From HGM13233 sp964478515 (GTDB taxonomy: Bacteria > Bacillota > Clostridia > Oscillospirales > Ruminococcaceae), in NCBI GenBank assembly GCA_964478515.1, contig CAYZIL010000006.1, positions 11,915-75,914 of the forward strand: a stretch of DNA of 64,000 nt, read 5' to 3'. Within the stretch, counting starts at the first letter, position 1, and every line of letters starts with the position of its first letter. The notes beneath the pieces are model-generated. The model was not told the DNA's origin. It saw only the letters and a list, made by a program, of their open reading frames with translations, and did no database searches. Positions 9,701-19,960 of this stretch are shown here, in pieces. Made by a program: the position numbers and the translations under genes.

Positions 9701-10498
9701 GGCCAGGTGCTGGAGGTCCATTTGGGTCTTGCAGCCAAGAAACTGGGTTGGAAAATAATGACGCCGGTATTCGACGGCGCCAACGAGTACGACATAATGG
9801 ACTGCCTCGCTCAGGCCGGCTACGATACCAGCGGCAAAATGCAGCTGTACGACGGCCGCACCGGCCAGCCGTTTGACCACGAGGTCACAGTCGGCTACAT
9901 GTACTTCCTGAAGCTGCACCATCTGGTCGACGACAAAACCCATGCCCGTTCCACCGGACCCTACTCGCTGGTAACGCAGCAGCCTTTGGGCGGCAAAGCC
10001 CAGTTTGGCGGACAGCGCTTCGGCGAAATGGAGGTTTGGGCGCTGGAGGCGTACGGCGCTGCCTACACGCTGCAGGAGATTTTGACCGTCAAGTCCGACG
10101 ACGTCGTCGGCCGTGTCAAGACCTACGAGGCTATCGTAAAGGGTCAGAGCATCCCGCAAGCCGGCATACCCGAATCCTTCCGCGTACTTATTAAAGAACT
10201 GCAGTCGCTGGCGCTCGACGTCCGGGTGTTGGACCGCGACGAGAACGAAATAGACCTGAAGCAGAACTTTGACGACGACATCGGCTTCAGCGCCGCGGAA
10301 AAAGCCGCGGACGAGATGCTCGGCGACTTCAAGTACGACCGCAAGGACGAGAGCGGTTTCAGCGACGGCTATTCCGTTGCCGACGCAGAAGAGGTTCTGT
10401 CTGACTCGGTGGTGGTAGACGACTACACCGACGACAACTATCCCGAAGACAATGACAATGACGACGAGCCCGACGATTCCGAAGGGGAAGAGAAATAG
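6749..10498 (+). CDS. rpoB: DNA-directed RNA polymerase subunit beta
   Basis: A 1249-residue beta subunit of RNA polymerase. Recognisable are the rifampicin-pocket region ([20 protein letters not shown], near 500-520), the [18 protein letters not shown] segment, and the C-terminal [20 protein letters not shown]. I chose the ATG at 6749 since GGGAG lies 11 bp upstream; the in-frame ATG at 6728 has only AT-rich sequence before it. The last 40 or so residues are an acidic tail rich in Asp and Glu. rpoC follows after 46 bp. The gene is first in its operon: rplJL, usually upstream, are absent. Confidence 0.98.
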   Translation: [1249 protein letters not shown]

Positions 10499-10544
10499 AC
10501 CCCGACCGGCAGCCGCTGACAATCAATAATAACGGAGGGCATAA

Positions 10545-13500
10545 ATGGAACACAGCGAATTTGCATCTATAAAAATAGGTATAGCATCCCCCGACGAGAT
10601 CAGAAGCTGGTCCTACGGCGAGGTCAAAAAGCCCGAGACAATAAATTACCGCACACTGAAGCCGGAGCGCGACGGCCTGTTCTGCGAGCGCATTTTCGGA
10701 CCGACTAAGGACTGGGAATGCCACTGCCGCAAATATAAGACCATCCGCTACAAGGGCAAAATATGCGACCGCTGCGGCGTTGAAGTAACCAAGGCCAAGG
10801 TGCGCCGCGAGCGCATGGGTCACATTGAGCTGGCCGCGCCGGTGTCGCATATCTGGTACTTTAAGGGCATTCAGTCGCGACTGGGGCTTATGCTCGACTT
10901 GTCCCCTAAAGAACTGGAAAAAGTCCTTTACTTTGCGTCGTATATAGTTACCGACCCCGGCTTTACGCCGCTTGAGGAAAAACAGCTGCTCAACGAGACT
11001 GAGTACCGCTATATGTTAGAGCGCTACGAAGACGAGTTCCGCGCCGGCATGGGCGCCGAGGCTATTAAGGAACTGCTGCAAAAGATAGACCTCGACGAGA
11101 TGGCCGTGTCTATGAGAAAAGAGCTGGAGACCGCAACCGGCCAAAAGAAACTGCGGCTGATAAAGCGGCTCGACATTGTCGAGGCCTTCCGCAGCTCCGG
11201 CAACCGCCCCGAGTGGATGATACTTGACGTGGTACCGGTAATACCGCCCGACATCAGACCCATGGTGCAGCTGGACGGCGGACGTTTTGCGACCAGCGAC
11301 CTCAACGATTTGTACCGCCGCGTAATCAACCGCAACAACAGGCTTAAAAAGCTGCTGGAGCTCGGCGCGCCGGACATTATCGTTCGCAACGAAAAGCGCA
11401 TGCTGCAGGAAGCGGTGGACGCGCTTATAGACAACGGCCGCCGCGGCCGTCCGGTGACCGGTCCCAACAACCGCCCGCTCAAGTCGCTCAGCGACATGCT
11501 CAAGGGCAAGCAGGGACGCTTCCGTCAAAACCTGCTGGGTAAGCGTGTTGACTACTCCGGCCGTTCGGTTATTGTCGTCGGCCCGGAACTGAAGATGTAC
11601 CAGTGCGGTCTGCCCAAAGAGATGGCGCTGGAACTTTTCAAGCCCTTTGTCATGAAGCACCTTGTCGAAAACGAGGTCGCCAACAATATTAAGAGCGCCC
11701 GCAAAAAGGTTGAGCGCGCGCAGCCCGAGGTTTGGGACAGTCTCGAGGTCGTTATAAAAGACCACCCGGTGCTGTTGAACCGCGCGCCGACACTGCACAG
11801 ACTGGGTATTCAGGCCTTTGAGCCGATACTGGTCGAGGGACGCGCAATTAAGCTGCACCCGCTGGTCTGCACGGCATACAACGCCGACTTTGACGGGGAC
11901 CAGATGGCGGTGCACGTGCCGCTTTCTTCCGAGGCTCAAGCGGAAGCGCGCTTTTTGATGATGTCCACCAACAACCTGCTCAAACCTTCCGACGGCGGCC
12001 CAGTAACGGTGCCGACGCAGGACATGGTGCTCGGCTCGTACTATTTGACGATGGTGCGCGAGGGCGAGCGCGGCGAGGGCAAGGTGTTCCGCGACGTTGA
12101 CGAGGCAATGATGGCCTATGCCGACGGCGAGGTGACGCTGCACGCCAAGGTAAAGGTGCGCTTGGAGCGCGAAATTAACGGCGAGAAAAAAGTCGGCATA
12201 ATAGACACGACGGTCGGCCGGCTGATATTCAACCGCCCCATCCCGCAGGATCTCGGCTTTGTCGACCGCAGCGACCCGAGCAAGCTGCTTGATTTGGAAG
12301 TCGACTATCTGGTAGGCAAAAGCCAGCTGGGCAAAATTATTAACGCCTGCATTAATGTTCACGGCGCCACCGTTACGGCGGAAATGCTCGACAAAATAAA
12401 GGAACAGGGGTTCCGCTATTCCACCCGCAGCGGCATAACGGTTTCCATTTCCGACGCCGTAATCCCGCCGCAGAAAAAGGAATATATCGCCGAGGCCGAG
12501 GAAAAACTGGAAAAAGTCAACGCGCTTTACAACCGCGGTATAATGAACAATTCCGAGCGCTATTCTCAGGTCATCAACATCTGGAGCGAGACGACCGAAA
12601 AAGTCGCCGAGGCGCTGACCGACAACCTTGACGAGGACAACCCGATATTCATTATGGCCGACTCCGGCGCGCGCGGTTCAAAGAACCAGATTCGCCAGCT
12701 GGCCGGCATGCGCGGCCTGATTGCCAACACCTCCGGTAAGACGATTGAGATACCCATTCGCTCCAATTACCGCGAGGGTCTGAACATACTGGAATATTTC
12801 ATCTCCTCCCGCGGCGCCCGCAAGGGCCTTGCCGACACGGCGCTGAGAACGGCCGACTCGGGCTATTTGACCCGCCGTCTGGTCGACGTGGCGCAGGACG
12901 TTATTATTCGGGAAGAGGACTGCGGCTCCGACGTCGGCATAGTCGTCAGCGACATTCGCGACGGCAACGAGATAATTGAGTCGCTGCAAAAGCGGCTGCT
13001 CGGCCGTTTCCCGGTGCGCAATGTGGTCAATCCCGAAACCGGCGAGCTGCTGTGCGACTCTGACACGATGATAAACGCCGAAATAGCGAAGAGGATAGTT
13101 GACGCCGGCGTTACCAAAGTGGAGATTCGCTCGCTGCTCAACTGCAAGTGCCCGCACGGCGCTTGCGCCAAGTGCTACGGCGCCAACCTGGCACACGGCC
13201 GCATAGTCGGCATTGGCGAGGCGGTCGGCATTATCGCCGCCCAGTCTATCGGCGAGCCCGGCACGCAGCTGACAATGCGCACGTTCCATACCGGCGGCGT
13301 CGCCTCTGAGGAGGATATTACGCAGGGCCTGCCGCGCGTTGAGGAACTGTTTGAGGGCCGCAAGCCCAAACCGAAGCACCTCGCTATTCTCACCGAAATA
13401 TCCGGTGAAGTCCATATTGACGAGTCGAAGAAGAACCGCTATGCGGTAGTCAACGGCGTCGGCGAAAACGGCGAGCCGGTAGAGCGCAGCTACCTTATCC

Positions 13501-14078
13501 CCTACGGCGTGCGCCTTAAAGTCGACGAGGGCGACAAGGTCGAGGTCGGCGACATGCTCACCGAAGGTCTTGCCAACCCGCACGACATTCTGGCCATTAA
13601 GGGCAAGCTGGCGGCGCAAAACTACCTGATTCAGGAAGTGCAGCGCGTCTACCAGATGCAGGGCGTCGATATTAACGACAAGCACATAGAGGCCATAGTC
13701 CGCCAGATGCTGCGCAAAGTGCGCGTCGGCGACGCGGGCGATTCCGGACTTATGGGCGGCCAGCTGGCCGACAACAGCGATTACGAGCAGGCTAACGCCG
13801 CCGTTCAAGCGCGCATAGACGCCGGAGAAAAGGACTTGCGGCTGGCCGAGGCCACGCCGGTGCTGCTGGGTATAACCAAAGCCTCGCTCGCCACTGACAG
13901 CTTCCTGTCTGCCGCCTCGTTCCAGGAGACCACCAAGGTGCTTACCGACGCCGCCATTCGCGGGCGCACCGACCACCTTATGGGACTCAAGGAGAACGTC
14001 ATAATCGGCAAATTGATTCCGGCCGGAACCGGCATGGATTGCTTCTCATCGGCCGATTACGAGCTGATGCAGCAATAA
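10545..14078 (+). CDS. rpoC: DNA-directed RNA polymerase subunit beta'
   Basis: A 1177-residue beta' subunit. The active-site Mg2+ motif NADFDGDQMAVH is intact near residue 450. The N-terminal zinc-binding cluster (CHCRKYK...CDRCG) and the second one near 865-885 (CKCPHGACAKC) are present. The length matches other Firmicutes. AACGGAGGG precedes the ATG. It is cotranscribed with rpoB. In many Clostridia an L7Ae-like gene follows; here the next gene is rpsL behind its own promoter. Confidence 0.98.
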   Translation: MEHSEFASIKIGIASPDEIRSWSYGEVKKPETINYRTLKPERDGLFCERIFGPTKDWECHCRKYKTIRYKGKICDRCGVEVTKAKVRRERMGHIELAAPVSHIWYFKGIQSRLGLMLDLSPKELEKVLYFASYIVTDPGFTPLEEKQLLNETEYRYMLERYEDEFRAGMGAEAIKELLQKIDLDEMAVSMRKELETATGQKKLRLIKRLDIVEAFRSSGNRPEWMILDVVPVIPPDIRPMVQLDGGRFATSDLNDLYRRVINRNNRLKKLLELGAPDIIVRNEKRMLQEAVDALIDNGRRGRPVTGPNNRPLKSLSDMLKGKQGRFRQNLLGKRVDYSGRSVIVVGPELKMYQCGLPKEMALELFKPFVMKHLVENEVANNIKSARKKVERAQPEVWDSLEVVIKDHPVLLNRAPTLHRLGIQAFEPILVEGRAIKLHPLVCTAYNADFDGDQMAVHVPLSSEAQAEARFLMMSTNNLLKPSDGGPVTVPTQDMVLGSYYLTMVREGERGEGKVFRDVDEAMMAYADGEVTLHAKVKVRLEREINGEKKVGIIDTTVGRLIFNRPIPQDLGFVDRSDPSKLLDLEVDYLVGKSQLGKIINACINVHGATVTAEMLDKIKEQGFRYSTRSGITVSISDAVIPPQKKEYIAEAEEKLEKVNALYNRGIMNNSERYSQVINIWSETTEKVAEALTDNLDEDNPIFIMADSGARGSKNQIRQLAGMRGLIANTSGKTIEIPIRSNYREGLNILEYFISSRGARKGLADTALRTADSGYLTRRLVDVAQDVIIREEDCGSDVGIVVSDIRDGNEIIESLQKRLLGRFPVRNVVNPETGELLCDSDTMINAEIAKRIVDAGVTKVEIRSLLNCKCPHGACAKCYGANLAHGRIVGIGEAVGIIAAQSIGEPGTQLTMRTFHTGGVASEEDITQGLPRVEELFEGRKPKPKHLAILTEISGEVHIDESKKNRYAVVNGVGENGEPVERSYLIPYGVRLKVDEGDKVEVGDMLTEGLANPHDILAIKGKLAAQNYLIQEVQRVYQMQGVDINDKHIEAIVRQMLRKVRVGDAGDSGLMGGQLADNSDYEQANAAVQARIDAGEKDLRLAEATPVLLGITKASLATDSFLSAASFQETTKVLTDAAIRGRTDHLMGLKENVIIGKLIPAGTGMDCFSSADYELMQQ

Positions 14079-14084
14079 AAAATA

Positions 14085-14114
14085 TTGCCAAACGACAAAT
14101 AAGTGTGTTATACT
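14085..14114 (+). promoter_or_regulatory. Promoter of the rpsL-rpsG-fusA operon
   Basis: TTGCCA (14085-14090) and TATACT (14109-14114) are separated by 18 bp, starting 7 bp after the rpoC stop. This gives the str operon its own promoter in addition to readthrough from rpoC. Confidence 0.7.
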
Positions 14115-14191
14115 AATCCAGTTGCCTTTTTGTGTTGAACGGCGCAAAATATTGCGCTGTGACAATAAATAAATTAAGAGGAGGTGTAAAC

Positions 14192-14608
14192 TTGCCGACA
14201 TTCAACCAGCTTATTCGCAAGGGACGCGAACAGTCGTATTCAAAATCCGCGTCGCCGGCGCTGCAAAAGAGCTATGACTCCCAAAGGCGCGTTATGAGCG
14301 ATGTAAACTCGCCGCAAAAGCGCGGTGTGTGCACTACCGTTAAAACTATGACGCCGAAGAAGCCTAACTCCGCGCTGCGCAAAGTAGCGAGGGTCCGCCT
14401 GACGAATGGTATCGAGGTATGGGGCTATATCCCCGGTGTAGGACACAACCTGCAAGAGCATAGCGTGGTGCTGGTGCGCGGCGGGCGTGTCAAAGACCTG
14501 CCCGGTGTTCGCTACCACATCGTGCGCGGAACGCTCGACACACAGGGTGTTGAAAACCGCGGTCAAAGCCGTTCCAAGTACGGCGCCAAGCGCCCCAAGA
14601 AGAAGTAA
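14192..14608 (+). CDS. rpsL: 30S ribosomal protein S12
   Basis: A 138-residue protein, normal for S12. The start is the TTG at 14192, preceded by GAGGAGGTG, because S12 proteins begin with M-P-T-F-N-Q-L at exactly this point; an upstream in-frame ATG gives a non-homologous extension. TPKKPNSALRKVARVRLTNG and the PGVGHNLQEHSVVLVRGG segment are the universally conserved decoding-centre loops. The lysines targeted by streptomycin-resistance mutations are wild type (PKKPNSA). It is first gene of the str operon. Confidence 0.97.
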   Translation: MPTFNQLIRKGREQSYSKSASPALQKSYDSQRRVMSDVNSPQKRGVCTTVKTMTPKKPNSALRKVARVRLTNGIEVWGYIPGVGHNLQEHSVVLVRGGRVKDLPGVRYHIVRGTLDTQGVENRGQSRSKYGAKRPKKK

Positions 14609-14741
14609 GCAAGACTTTATTTCAGCTTTGTATGCCAGAAAGCTTTATATATGTAATATATGTCGCTTTCCGGGCATACTGCGGGAGTTTTGTAAACTTT
14701 CGAGTACCGATGATATCATTATGTGAAGGAGGGAAGAAGGT

Positions 14742-15212
14742 ATGCCGAGAAGAGGCAAAATCCAAAAGCGGGATGTTTTACCTGACCCGCTGTACAATTC
14801 CAAAATGGTCACGCGCCTTATCAACAGTATTATGTACGACGGTAAGCGCGGCGTTTCCCAGAAGATAGTCTACGACGCTTTTTCAATAGTCGGCGAGAAG
14901 ACCGGTAACGATCCGCTCGAGATGTTCGACAAGGCGCTGCAGAATATCATGCCCGAACTGGAAGTCAAGGCCCGCCGGGTCGGTGGTGCGACCTACCAGG
15001 TGCCTATGGAGGTGCGCCCCGCGCGCCGCGAGACACTGGGACTGCGCTGGCTGACGTCCTATTCACGCGCGCGCAACGAGCGCACTATGCGTGAGCGTCT
15101 GGCAGGCGAGATCATGGACGCCGTCAACGGCGCCGGCAACGCGGTCAAAAAGCGCGAGGATACGCACAAGATGGCCGAGGCTAACCGGGCATTTGCACAC
15201 TACAGATATTAA
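14742..15212 (+). CDS. rpsG: 30S ribosomal protein S7
   Basis: A 156-residue S7, the primary binder of the 3' major domain of 16S rRNA. MPRRGKIQKRDVLPDPLYNS at the N-terminus and GGATYQVPMEVRP near 80 are diagnostic. A strong GAAGGAGGG precedes the ATG. It lies between rpsL (133-bp gap) and fusA in the classic str order. Confidence 0.98.
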   Translation: MPRRGKIQKRDVLPDPLYNSKMVTRLINSIMYDGKRGVSQKIVYDAFSIVGEKTGNDPLEMFDKALQNIMPELEVKARRVGGATYQVPMEVRPARRETLGLRWLTSYSRARNERTMRERLAGEIMDAVNGAGNAVKKREDTHKMAEANRAFAHYRY

Positions 15213-15257
15213 ACACAACTTTTATCAAGCGCGTTACCGCGTGAAAGGAGGTAAAAT

Positions 15258-17330
15258 ATGCCAAGAGATGTTTCTTTGGAAGAGACCCGCAACATCGGCA
15301 TAATGGCGCACATCGACGCCGGAAAAACCACCACGACAGAGCGTATACTTTTTTACACAGGCATCTCCCACAAATTAGGTGAGGTGCACGACGGTGCCGC
15401 CGTCATGGATTGGATGGACCAGGAGCGCGAGCGCGGCATTACCATCACCTCCGCGGCGACCACAGCTTACTGGAACGGCTGCCGTGTAAACATCATAGAC
15501 ACCCCGGGCCATATCGACTTTACCGTGGAGGTGCAGCGCTCGCTGCGCGTTCTTGACGGTTCGGTTACGGTATTTTGCGCCAAGGGCGGCGTCGAGCCCC
15601 AGTCCGAAACGGTATGGCGCCAGGCGGACAAGTACAACGTGCCCCGCATGGCCTATGTCAACAAAATGGACATTATGGGCGCCGACTTCTACCGCGTTGT
15701 CAATATGATGAAAGAGCGGCTTAAATGCAACGCCGTGCCTATCCAGATACCCATCGGCGCCGAGGAGGCGTTTGTCGGCCTTATTGACCTGGTCGACATG
15801 AAGGCATATACCGATTTTGAGGCTATCGGCCACGACGTAGTCGGCGAGGACATCCCCGCCGAGTATGTCGAAAAGGCCAAAGAGTACCGCAGTGCCATGA
15901 TAGAGGCGCTCGCGGACGAGAATCTCGACATCATGGAGAAGTTCCTTTCCGGTGAAGAGGTGTCCGCCGCCGAGATAAAGGCCGCTATCCGTACCGGTAC
16001 CATAGCCGGCACATTCGTGCCGGTGACCTGTGGTTCGTCCTACCGCAACAAGGGCGTGCAAAAACTGCTCGACGCCATCGTCGACTACATGCCGGCGCCG
16101 ACAGACGTTGCCGCTATTCGCGGTACCGACCCGAAAACAGGCGAAGAGGTTGACCGTCACGCCAGTGACGACGAGCCCTTTTCGGCGCTCGCTTTCAAGA
16201 TAATGACCGATCCCTACGTCGGCAAGCTCTGTTTCTTCCGCGTATATTCCGGTCTTGTCAAGACGGGCAGCACTGTTTACAACTCGGTCAAGGACAACCG
16301 CGAGCGCGTCGGCAGAATACTGCAGATGCACTCCAACCACCGCAAGGATATTGACGTGTGCTACGCCGGCGATATTGCCGCCGCCGTCGGTCTTAAAAAC
16401 ACGACGACCGGTGACACGCTGTGCGACGAGCGCGACCCGATAATCCTTGAGTCGATGGAATTCCCCGACCCGGTCATTCGCGTTGCCATTGAGCCCAAGA
16501 CCAAATCCGGTCAGGAGAAGATAGGCATTGCGCTGGCCAAACTGTCGGAGGAGGACCCGACCTTCCGCGCCTATACGGACGATGAGACGGGTCAAACAAT
16601 AATTGCCGGCATGGGCGAGCTGCACCTTGAAATTATCGTCGACAGACTGCTGCGCGAATTCAAGGTAGAGGCCAACGTCGGCACACCGCAGGTTGCCTAC
16701 CGCGAGACTATTCGCAAAACTGCGGATGTTGACACCCGTTTCTCCCGCCAGACCGGCGGACACGGACAGTTTGCTCACGTAAAGCTGAAAGTTGAGCCGA
16801 ACCCCGGCAAGGGCTACGAGTTTGTCAATGCCGTTACCGGCGGCGCGATACCCAAGGAGTTTATCGAACCTGTCAACCAGGGCATCCAGGGCGCGCTGAA
16901 ATCCGGCGTAATTGCCGGTTATCCGGTAGTCGACGTTAAGGCAACGCTTTACGACGGCTCGTTCCACGAGGTTGACTCGTCCGACATGGCGTTCAAAATT
17001 GCCGGTTCCATGGCGCTCAAAGAGGCGCTCAAAAAGGCCGACTCGGTCATAATGGAGCCGATAATGAAGACCGTGGTCATCATCCCCGAGGAGTATCTCG
17101 GCGATGTTATCGGCGACATTAACGCTCGCCGCGGCCAGATTCAGGGCATGGACACCGTCAACGGTACCGGCCAGGTGACCGCACTCGTGCCGCTGTCGAC
17201 CATGTTCGGCTACGCCACCGACCTGCGCTCCAAAACCAAGGGACGCGGCCAGTACAGCATGGAGCCGGACCGCTATGTCGAGGCGCCGAAGTCTGTCATA
17301 GAGCAAATATCCACCCAGCGCAAGGGCTGA
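15258..17330 (+). CDS. fusA: Elongation factor G
   Basis: A 690-residue translocase GTPase. The G1 motif AHIDAGKTT (about 17-25), the G3 DTPGHIDF, the G4 NKMD and the G2 RGITI are present, followed by domains II-V with GGHGQFAHV and the C-terminal GYATDLRSKTKGRGQYSM. AAAGGAGG precedes the ATG. It catalyses tRNA-mRNA translocation on the ribosome and helps ribosome recycling. A possible second EF-G paralogue elsewhere cannot be judged; the str-operon position argues that this is the main one. Confidence 0.98.
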   Translation: MPRDVSLEETRNIGIMAHIDAGKTTTTERILFYTGISHKLGEVHDGAAVMDWMDQERERGITITSAATTAYWNGCRVNIIDTPGHIDFTVEVQRSLRVLDGSVTVFCAKGGVEPQSETVWRQADKYNVPRMAYVNKMDIMGADFYRVVNMMKERLKCNAVPIQIPIGAEEAFVGLIDLVDMKAYTDFEAIGHDVVGEDIPAEYVEKAKEYRSAMIEALADENLDIMEKFLSGEEVSAAEIKAAIRTGTIAGTFVPVTCGSSYRNKGVQKLLDAIVDYMPAPTDVAAIRGTDPKTGEEVDRHASDDEPFSALAFKIMTDPYVGKLCFFRVYSGLVKTGSTVYNSVKDNRERVGRILQMHSNHRKDIDVCYAGDIAAAVGLKNTTTGDTLCDERDPIILESMEFPDPVIRVAIEPKTKSGQEKIGIALAKLSEEDPTFRAYTDDETGQTIIAGMGELHLEIIVDRLLREFKVEANVGTPQVAYRETIRKTADVDTRFSRQTGGHGQFAHVKLKVEPNPGKGYEFVNAVTGGAIPKEFIEPVNQGIQGALKSGVIAGYPVVDVKATLYDGSFHEVDSSDMAFKIAGSMALKEALKKADSVIMEPIMKTVVIIPEEYLGDVIGDINARRGQIQGMDTVNGTGQVTALVPLSTMFGYATDLRSKTKGRGQYSMEPDRYVEAPKSVIEQISTQRKG

Positions 17331-17374
17331 AAACCGCCCGGGTGCTGACGCCGCATGCAGGCGGCAAAAAACTA

Positions 17375-17403
17375 TTGCTATTTTTATATCTTCTTGTTAA
17401 AAT
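17375..17403 (+). promoter_or_regulatory. Promoter of tuf
   Basis: TTGCTA (17375-17380) and TAAAAT (17398-17403) are separated by 17 bp in the fusA-tuf gap. It allows EF-Tu to be expressed above the level of the rest of the operon. Confidence 0.6.
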
Positions 17404-17451
17404 AAGATTTAGCTGTGAATGATGATTCATCTATAAGGAGGACTTTATACC

Positions 17452-18654
<1,203 letters not shown>

Positions 18655-18670
18655 TCAGCTACTGACGCTA

Positions 18671-18701
18671 AGCACCCCTTGCACACAGTGCAAGGGGTGC
18701 T
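18671..18701 (+). terminator. Hairpin terminator after tuf
   Basis: A perfect 13-bp stem (18671-18683 with 18689-18701) with a 5-nt loop. It is followed by alternating A/T rather than a clean T run, so termination may be partial. Confidence 0.6.
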
Positions 18702-18764
18702 ATAATAATATAAATAATTACACAGCCGGCCGTGAGCTTTTCCGGCAATGGGTGGAGGAATCAG

Positions 18765-19874
18765 ATGGAAATACTCAAAAACGAGGGACTAAGTTTTGAC
18801 GACGCGCTGCTGGTGCCGCGGCGTTCCGATGTACTGCCGAACCAGGTGGACGTTTCCACCGTGCTGTGCGGCAAACTGCGGCTGAAAGTACCGTTTGTCA
18901 GCGCCGGTATGGACACGGTCACCGAGTCCCGCCTTGCCGCCGAAATTGCCCGGTTGGGCGGAATAGGTATAATTCACAAAAGTATGAGCGCCAAGCTGCA
19001 AGCGCAGCAGGTGGCGCAGGTAAAAGCGCAAAAGGGAGCTGAGGATTCCGCAGTCGACGAAAAAGGACAGTTGCTGTGCGGCGCTGCCGTAGGCGTGACG
19101 GCAGATATGCTTGAGCGCGCCGGCGCGCTTATAGACGCGGGTGTGGACGTACTTACCGTCGATACTGCGCACGGCCATTCGGCGGGCGTCATAAATGCAG
19201 TGAAAAACCTGCGCGCCGCCTACCCGAACATTGCAATAATTGCCGGCAACGTGGCGACAGCCGCGGCAGTGCGGGACCTTGCCGCTGCCGGCGCAGACTG
19301 CGTTAAAGTCGGCATTGGCCCCGGTTCAATTTGCACGACGCGCGTAGTCTCCGGTGTGGGTATGCCCCAGCTGAGCGCAGTTATGGACTGTGCCGCCGCC
19401 GGCAAGGAGTGCGGCGTGTCCATTATTGCCGACGGCGGAATAAAGTATTCCGGCGACGTCGTCAAGGCGCTGGCAGCCGGCGCAGACGCCGTAATGCTCG
19501 GCTCGCTTTTTGCCGCAGCGGAGGAGAGCCCCGGGGAAACAGTGGAGCGCGGCGGCAAAAAATATAAATGTTACCGCGGCATGGGCTCGACTCAGGCGAT
19601 GAAATCGGGCAGCGGCGACCGCTATTTTCAAAATGAGACCAAAAAATATGTCCCGGAGGGGATAGCCGGCGTCTTGCCCTGCCGCGGCAAACTCGCGGAT
19701 ATAATCTACCAGCTGCAAGGCGGCCTGCGCTCCGGTATGGGTTATTGCGGCGCGGCCAGTCTGACGGCGCTGTATGAACGGGCCTGTTTCGTAAAAATGA
19801 CCGGCAGCGGCCTGCGCGAAAGCCACCCGCACGATATAGAAATAACCTCTGACGAACCAAATTACAGCAAATAA
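18765..19874 (+). CDS. guaB: IMP dehydrogenase lacking CBS domains
   Basis: A 370-residue TIM-barrel enzyme that oxidises IMP to XMP, the committed step of GMP synthesis. The catalytic loop GPGSICTT with its Cys, the flap YRGMGS and the C-terminal GGLRSGMGYCGA and GLRESHPHD match IMPDH more closely than GMP reductase. Usual IMPDHs are about 485 residues because a pair of CBS domains is inserted after the IIHK...M segment; here the chain passes directly from about residue 82 to DEKGQLLCGAAVGV, so the regulatory Bateman module is missing. GGAGG sits before the ATG at 18765, which I prefer to an ATG 11 codons upstream. Confidence 0.9.
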   Translation: MEILKNEGLSFDDALLVPRRSDVLPNQVDVSTVLCGKLRLKVPFVSAGMDTVTESRLAAEIARLGGIGIIHKSMSAKLQAQQVAQVKAQKGAEDSAVDEKGQLLCGAAVGVTADMLERAGALIDAGVDVLTVDTAHGHSAGVINAVKNLRAAYPNIAIIAGNVATAAAVRDLAAAGADCVKVGIGPGSICTTRVVSGVGMPQLSAVMDCAAAGKECGVSIIADGGIKYSGDVVKALAAGADAVMLGSLFAAAEESPGETVERGGKKYKCYRGMGSTQAMKSGSGDRYFQNETKKYVPEGIAGVLPCRGKLADIIYQLQGGLRSGMGYCGAASLTALYERACFVKMTGSGLRESHPHDIEITSDEPNYSK

Positions 19875-19882
19875 CATGCTAT

Positions 19883-19917
19883 GGCGGCCGGCATGATTGT
19901 GCCGGCCGCCGGTTTTT
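19883..19917 (+). terminator. Terminator after guaB
   Basis: An 11-bp GC-rich stem (19883-19893 with 19900-19910) with a 6-nt loop, followed by GG and five T's. A TATAAT directly after it may be the -10 of the next gene. Confidence 0.8.
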
Positions 19918-19960
19918 AGTATAATATATTATATTTTTATTATATTAAGGAGTAGTAGCA

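Noticed and set aside
7964..10522. 852-residue open frame antisense to rpoB
   Set aside because: It mirrors the rpoB reading frame in a GC-rich gene, has no ribosome-binding site or recognisable domain, and rpoB is certain. Similar long antisense frames opposite rpoC (11016-12362, 12678-13976), fusA and the surface gene are rejected for the same reason.
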